Positions 58,901-64,000 of a stretch of DNA of 64,000 bases are shown here, one piece after another. Position numbers and translations under genes: made by a program. Position 1 is the first letter of the stretch, and each line of letters begins with the position of its first letter. Source of the DNA: Pyrenopolyporus hunteri (Eukaryota; Ascomycota; Sordariomycetes; Xylariales; Hypoxylaceae). Where the stretch lies: the NCBI GenBank assembly GCA_902806595.1, contig CADCXC010000035.1:1364001-1428000 (forward strand), in the 5' to 3' direction. The notes beneath the pieces were generated by a model, which worked only from the letters and a program-made list of their open reading frames with translations, was not told the DNA's origin and did no database searches.

Positions 58901-61497
58901 TTTTTTCACGTATTTACACGCGAATAATAAATTTTAATCGACTTCGATATAATTAATATCGAAAAAATAATATAAATTTACATTAATTACGTAAATAAAG
59001 TTAATACGTTTACGAAATAATACGTTAATTTTTTATAAATTTATAAAAAAAATTTCGAAGTTTATAATAAAAATTTTAAAACTTAAATTTCCTTAAATAA
59101 ATTTATCAATTAAATAAAATAAAAAAATATACCACGCGATTTTTAAAAAATTAAAATTCGAATTTTTTATTCTTAAATTATTTTTTTTATTTTCACCGAT
59201 TATTTTCGTATTATTATAAATATAACTTAAAAATTAAATAAATAAAAAGCGAAATATTTTTATCGATTATTATTTTAAATTAAAAAAAAATTTCTCGTAT
59301 TTTTTTATTAACGAATTTAAATAATAAACCCGTCGTTTTAATTATTAATAATCGAAATAATATTAAAATTAAAAACTTTTTAAAATTAAAATGGATATAA
59401 TATTCGATTTATTTTCGAATAAATAATAAATAATATTTTATTTACGAAAAAATAAAATTTCGAAGTATATATAAACGCGTATTTAATTAAAAAAATCGAA
59501 GTTAAATTCGTTTTAATTATAATTAATCGATTTATAATAATAGCGGAAATAATTATAAACGTAAACGTAATAATAAATAAAAATAAATTTAAATTTTAAT
59601 TATAAATTTTATATCGACGTAAATTATTTTTTTTATATTTTTAAATTTTAAATAAATTAAATTAAATATCGTTTTAAATATATAATTTCATATAAATTAA
59701 TTAATTAATTAATATTATTACGTTAATTTAAATAAATTTTTTTTTTAATTATATTTAAAATTAAATATTTAAATAAATATTATTAATATTATTATAAATT
59801 TAATTACGATATTTTAAATTATAAAAATATAAAAAATTTATAAAATTATTATTAACATATAATATAAATATTTTTTATATAAATATATTTATAAAAATTT
59901 AAATATTAACGTTAAAACGTTTTTTTATCGACTTTTAATTACTTTAAATTAATAATTTATTTATATAATTTATAATTTATTAAAATAAAAACGATTAAAA
60001 ATATAATTTAATTTTAAATATTTAATAACGAAATAAAAAATAAAAAAATAAAATTATTTAAGTTATAAAAATTTAATTTTAAAGCGTTTAATATAATTAA
60101 CGTAATTAATAAATAAAAAATATTATATTTAAAAGAAAATAAATTATTTATATTTAAAGGTAATATAAACTCGTTTTTTATTTCGAATATTATTTTTTTT
60201 TAAGTAATTTTTAAAATTTATTCGATTAAAAAAGATTTTTTTTTATTTTTTTTATATTTTATTACGTAATTATAAATAAATATTTAAAAAATTAAAAATT
60301 TACGCTTTCGAAAGAATGTTTTTGTATCGGAAAATTAATATTTTTATATAAAGAAATTTATTAAAAAAATAATAATAAATATTATAATTATTATAATAAA
60401 TTATTTTTTAATATTATTATACGTTATATCGAATGAAAAAAATAAATATTATAAAGTCGAAAAATATAGTTATAAAAAATAAAATAAATGTAATAAATAT
60501 AATATATATAATAAATATTATAAAATTATTAAAAAAGTATCGTATATATAATAAACTTTAATTTAAAAAATCTTCGATAAATATTTTAATTTTTAATTAA
60601 TTTCATCGATAATAAATTTATTATATAAAAATTAGATATAATTATATTTATACGAAGTGAAAATTTTTTTAATCGATAATAATAAAAATTTAAATTTAAA
60701 TTAATTAAATTTAAATTTAATAATTTTCGTTTTAATGTTTATAATTTAAATTTAATAAATATAAAAACTTTAAATAAATATTAATAAACGAAATAAAAAT
60801 ACGTTAAAATATAAATATTAAATTTTTTTTTTCGATTAATTTAATAATTTAAAATATTTTAAATTATTTATTATTATTTATAAATTTTATTTCGTAAACG
60901 AATCGAGTAAAAAAGTATATAAATTAATCGAAAAAATTTTTAAATATACGTGTTAATTATATATATTTATTTAAATATTTATTAAATAAAATTAATTTAT
61001 ATATAATAGCGATTTTATTTATTTAAATTTTTATAAATTTTTATATTTTTTTTTTATAATAATTTTTCGTTGAATATATTATTAAAAAGTGTTAATATAG
61101 TTTACGAAAAGCTTTCGAAAAAATTCGTTTTTATAAATTTATTTAATATATTTAAAAAATAAAAACTTTTGTTAATGTAATTAATATTAAATTTTATAAA
61201 TTATTAACGGTTAATAATTTTTACGATTTTAAAATGTTTTAATAAAAAGTAAAAATTATTACGTTACGTAAAACGTATAAAATTTACGTAATAATTTATC
61301 GATGCGAAATTAATAATTTAATATCGATAATATCGATAAAAAAAGTATTTATATTATTATTTTTTATTATATCGACATCGTAAAAAACGATTAATTTTTT
61401 TTTTACGGCGTTTTTATAAACGAAGATTTTTTTTTTTAAAATATTTTTGTCGATAGAAGATTATTTTTTTATAAATTTTTTATTAATGAAAATATTT

Positions 61498-61611
61498 ATT
61501 TTTTTTTTACGGTATTTTTACTTATAAAAATACTCGTTTTTTCCTTTGCGGTATTTTTATTTATAAAAATATTCGTTTTTTTTTTCGCGGCGTTTTTGTT
61601 TATAAAAATGC
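61498..61611 (+). repeat. tandem minisatellite with ~38-bp hairpin-containing unit
   Basis: Three successive units, each built as a T10 tract, then a (A)CGGTATTTTTA- or CGGCGTTTTTG-type segment, a TTTATAAAAAT turn and a CG end. They start at about 61498, 61536 and 61575. Each unit can fold as TATTTTTA...TAAAAATA. Degenerate partial copies flank them (61393-61430 and 61612-61637). Differences between units are mostly transitions. Confidence 0.6.
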
Positions 61612-64000
61612 GTTTTTTTTTTTTCGTAATATTTACCTTACGGGTTTCGATTAATTAATAACTTATAAATGTAAGTAATAATATTTAATTTTACGATTTA
61701 TCGTTTTTTAAATTTTAAATAATATTACGTACATTAATAAATTTTTTTATTACGTATAAATTTCGAAAAAAATCGTTAAAACATTTTACGTCGAAAATAT
61801 TTATTTTTTTTTTCGAAGGGATATATTATACGTTTTAATAATATAAAAGGTAGTATATTAAAAAAATAAATAAAAATTTCGTATTTTTATATTATTTAGG
61901 TATAATTTAATATAATTTAAAAAAATATCGTATTTATTCGATGTTTGATTATATTAATATTAAATAACGACGTAAATTTTAAAAAAATTAAATAAAATAA
62001 TAATAATTTTTTTTTTATTAAAAAAATTATTTTTTTAAAATCGAGTTAAATGTATTTAAAAAATAATTAATTAACGTTTTTATCGTCGTAATCGAATTCG
62101 ATTACGATTTAAAAAGAAATTTTATTTATATTTAATATTTTTATTTACGAATCGATTAAATCGTCGATATTATTTATTATAACGTTTTCGTTTAAATTTA
62201 ATAAATAAAATATAAATATAATAAAACTTATTTTTATCTTTTTATTTTATTTAAATTATAACGTTTTATAAAAAATTATAAATTAAAAAACGTAAAACGA
62301 AAATTTAACCTTTTTAACGTAATTATAATTATTTTAAAAAAATTTAATATCGAATATTAAAAGGGATATATCGTTAATTATAACGGTAAACATCGAAAGT
62401 AAATAATCGATAATATTTAAAAATAATTTTTTTAACGTAAAAACTTTTTTAAAACTTCGATTAAAACGTGTATTTTATATTACTATTAAAAAACGTAAAG
62501 TTAAATAAATATTAAACGAATATAATACTTTCGATTTATTTATTAATATTAATTTTATAATTCGAAATAAAATTAAAATTATTTATTTTATTTAATATAT
62601 TTAAGTATATACGCGTATATTTAATTTATTAAAAATATAATTTTAACTTTTATTTTTAAAAAATATATTAATCGAAAATTTATTTATTATAATATATAAA
62701 AATTTATTAAAATATATTATTTTTCGATTATTTATTTAATAATTAATTATTTTACGTATTATTTTATAAATAATTTTTAAAGGTATATTATTTAAAATAA
62801 TTATTTATTTTTAACAAATTAATTTATTATTAAATTATAAAAATAAATAATTTAAATATCGATTTATTTATTATTTTTAATTTTTTATAAATTTTTAATA
62901 ATATTATTTTTATTACGACGAATAATTTAAATTAAATAAATTATTTTATTATTTTATATATTATTATTTTATGTATTATTATTTTATATATTATTATTAA
63001 ACGATTTAACGAATATTATTTAATTAATTTTAAATACGTAATTTTCGAAAGGAATTTATCGAATTTAATTTTTTCGATATTATAAATATATTTACGTATA
63101 ATTTATAAACGTTATTATTATAAATATAAAAATTTTTTTTATTTTAAATGTAATTAATATATTTATTTTTACATTATTTTTTTAGGTTAATATATTCGAA
63201 AAACGATTATATAATTAAGGTAAAAAAGTTAAAATTTAATTTATTTATTATATTACGATATCGTTTATTATATTTTTAATATAAAATCGTATTACGTCGT
63301 TTTTTATTTACGATTAATAAATTTTAAAAACGGTAAAAGTTATATGATAATTAATATATATAATAATTAAACGAATAATTTTAGGTCGTTTCGACGTATA
63401 TTCGACGTATTTATTTCGGGTGTTTTAATAAGACGTTTTTTATCTTCGAATTTAAATTAATTACCTTTTAAAATGTATTTTTTCGGTTTAAATCGATTTT
63501 TTATTCGTAATATATATTTTAATTTTTTTTTTCGAATTTATATATATGGATAATATAATAAAATTTTTTATTTAATAATATATAATTATAAAATAATTAA
63601 TAAAAAAATTTATAACGGTTTAAATTATATTAAACTCGAATTTATAACTTTTAAATTTTAAAATTTTTTAATTTAATTAAATCGAAAGTTAATTCGTTAA
63701 CGCGTTTTTCGAAAATTATTTATATGGAAAAAATATATATTTTTTTTTTCGTTTAAATGGTTAAAACGACGTTATATTAATAAAGTAAATAATATATTAA
63801 ATTAATTTTAATTTTATTATAAATTTAAGTAAGATAAAAATTACGAAAAATTATTAATTTTTTTTAATATAATTATTTATTTAATTCGATTTTTTTTTTT
63901 TTTAATACGTATAATAAATAAATATTCGAAATATTTAAATATTTAATTTATACACTTATATATAATTTTTAATTTATTTATATATATAACGTTTTTAATT

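Larger units (their letters stand above)
53331..64000. repeat. AT-rich, RIP-mutated heterochromatin-like block (continues beyond window)
   Basis: From about 53330 (fully from ~53415) to the window end the sequence is almost only A and T, with no open frame of 60 codons or more in any frame. Remaining C and G occur mostly as CpG; for example in the 60 bases at 57301-57360, seven of eight C are followed by G. CpA and TpG are very scarce, the signature of RIP, which converts CpA to TpA in repeated DNA. Such blocks form centromeres, subtelomeres or transposon graveyards in filamentous ascomycetes. The sharp left edge close to an intact gene is typical. Recognisable substructures are listed separately. 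Confidence 0.85.

Noticed and set aside
53331..64000. hidden genes or a mitochondrial DNA insertion in the AT-rich block
   Set aside because: No open frame of 60 codons, no tRNA or rRNA-like segments, and CpG-restricted C/G content fits RIP better than mitochondrial DNA.

Overview
The window is nuclear DNA of a filamentous ascomycete (Pezizomycotina, most likely Sordariomycetes). The genes carry many short introns of about 50-80 nt with GT...AG ends and CTAAC/CTGAC-type branch sites. The products are eukaryotic housekeeping proteins plus typical fungal families (Zn2Cys6 regulator, GPI-anchored Ser/Thr-rich protein, small cysteine-rich secreted protein). The last ~10.7 kb is an extremely AT-rich, gene-free block that looks like the product of repeat-induced point mutation (RIP). 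Short TACCTAGGTA/TAGGTACC-type repeats are scattered through the intergenic DNA.

Layout. 2.3-6.1 kb: importin-7/8-type karyopherin (+). 9.44 kb: tRNA-Gly(GCC) (-). 10.9-11.3 kb: small predicted GPI-anchored protein (+). 11.8-15.0 kb: MED31 (+), RNA polymerase III subunit RPC11 (-) and an ankyrin-repeat protein (+). 16.2-18.9 kb: a 783-residue AlkB-like 2OG-Fe(II) dioxygenase with two zinc-ribbon-like Cys clusters (-). 22.5-24.6 kb: peroxisomal acyl-CoA synthetase/4CL-like enzyme (+). 24.7-25.3 kb: small hydrophilic protein (-). 25.9-26.4 kb: mitochondrial ribosomal protein uS14m (+). 27.2-28.7 kb: Arb2-domain protein (+). 29.3-31.0 kb: mitochondrial TM/TPR-like protein (-). 31.7-32.1 kb: stand-alone Tc1/pogo-type helix-turn-helix protein (+). 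33.7-34.2 kb: small secreted 8-Cys protein (+). 35.3-37.9 kb: Zn2Cys6 transcription factor (-). 38.9-39.8 kb: proline-rich tail-anchored protein (-). 43.1-45.7 kb: single-pass EGF-like membrane protein (-). 45.7-51.5 kb: gene-poor. 51.5-52.6 kb: uncharacterised basic protein (-). 53.3-64.0 kb: AT-rich block.

The genes do not form an evident biosynthetic cluster or operon-like system; most are independent housekeeping genes. For every gene with introns I rebuilt the exons by hand. The summed exon lengths are divisible by three in each case, and most junctions restore known family motifs.

The most unusual material is non-genic or accessory. Inside the AT-rich block, remaining C and G sit mostly in CpG. 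The block contains a ~704 bp element with 100-bp terminal inverted repeats whose two arms differ almost only by transitions, which I read as a RIP-decayed TIR element. A degenerate interstitial telomere-like TTAGGG array lies at 34.6 kb. The AlkB-like protein has a duplicated CxxC-x13-Cx4C module, and a transposase-type DNA-binding domain stands without any catalytic part.
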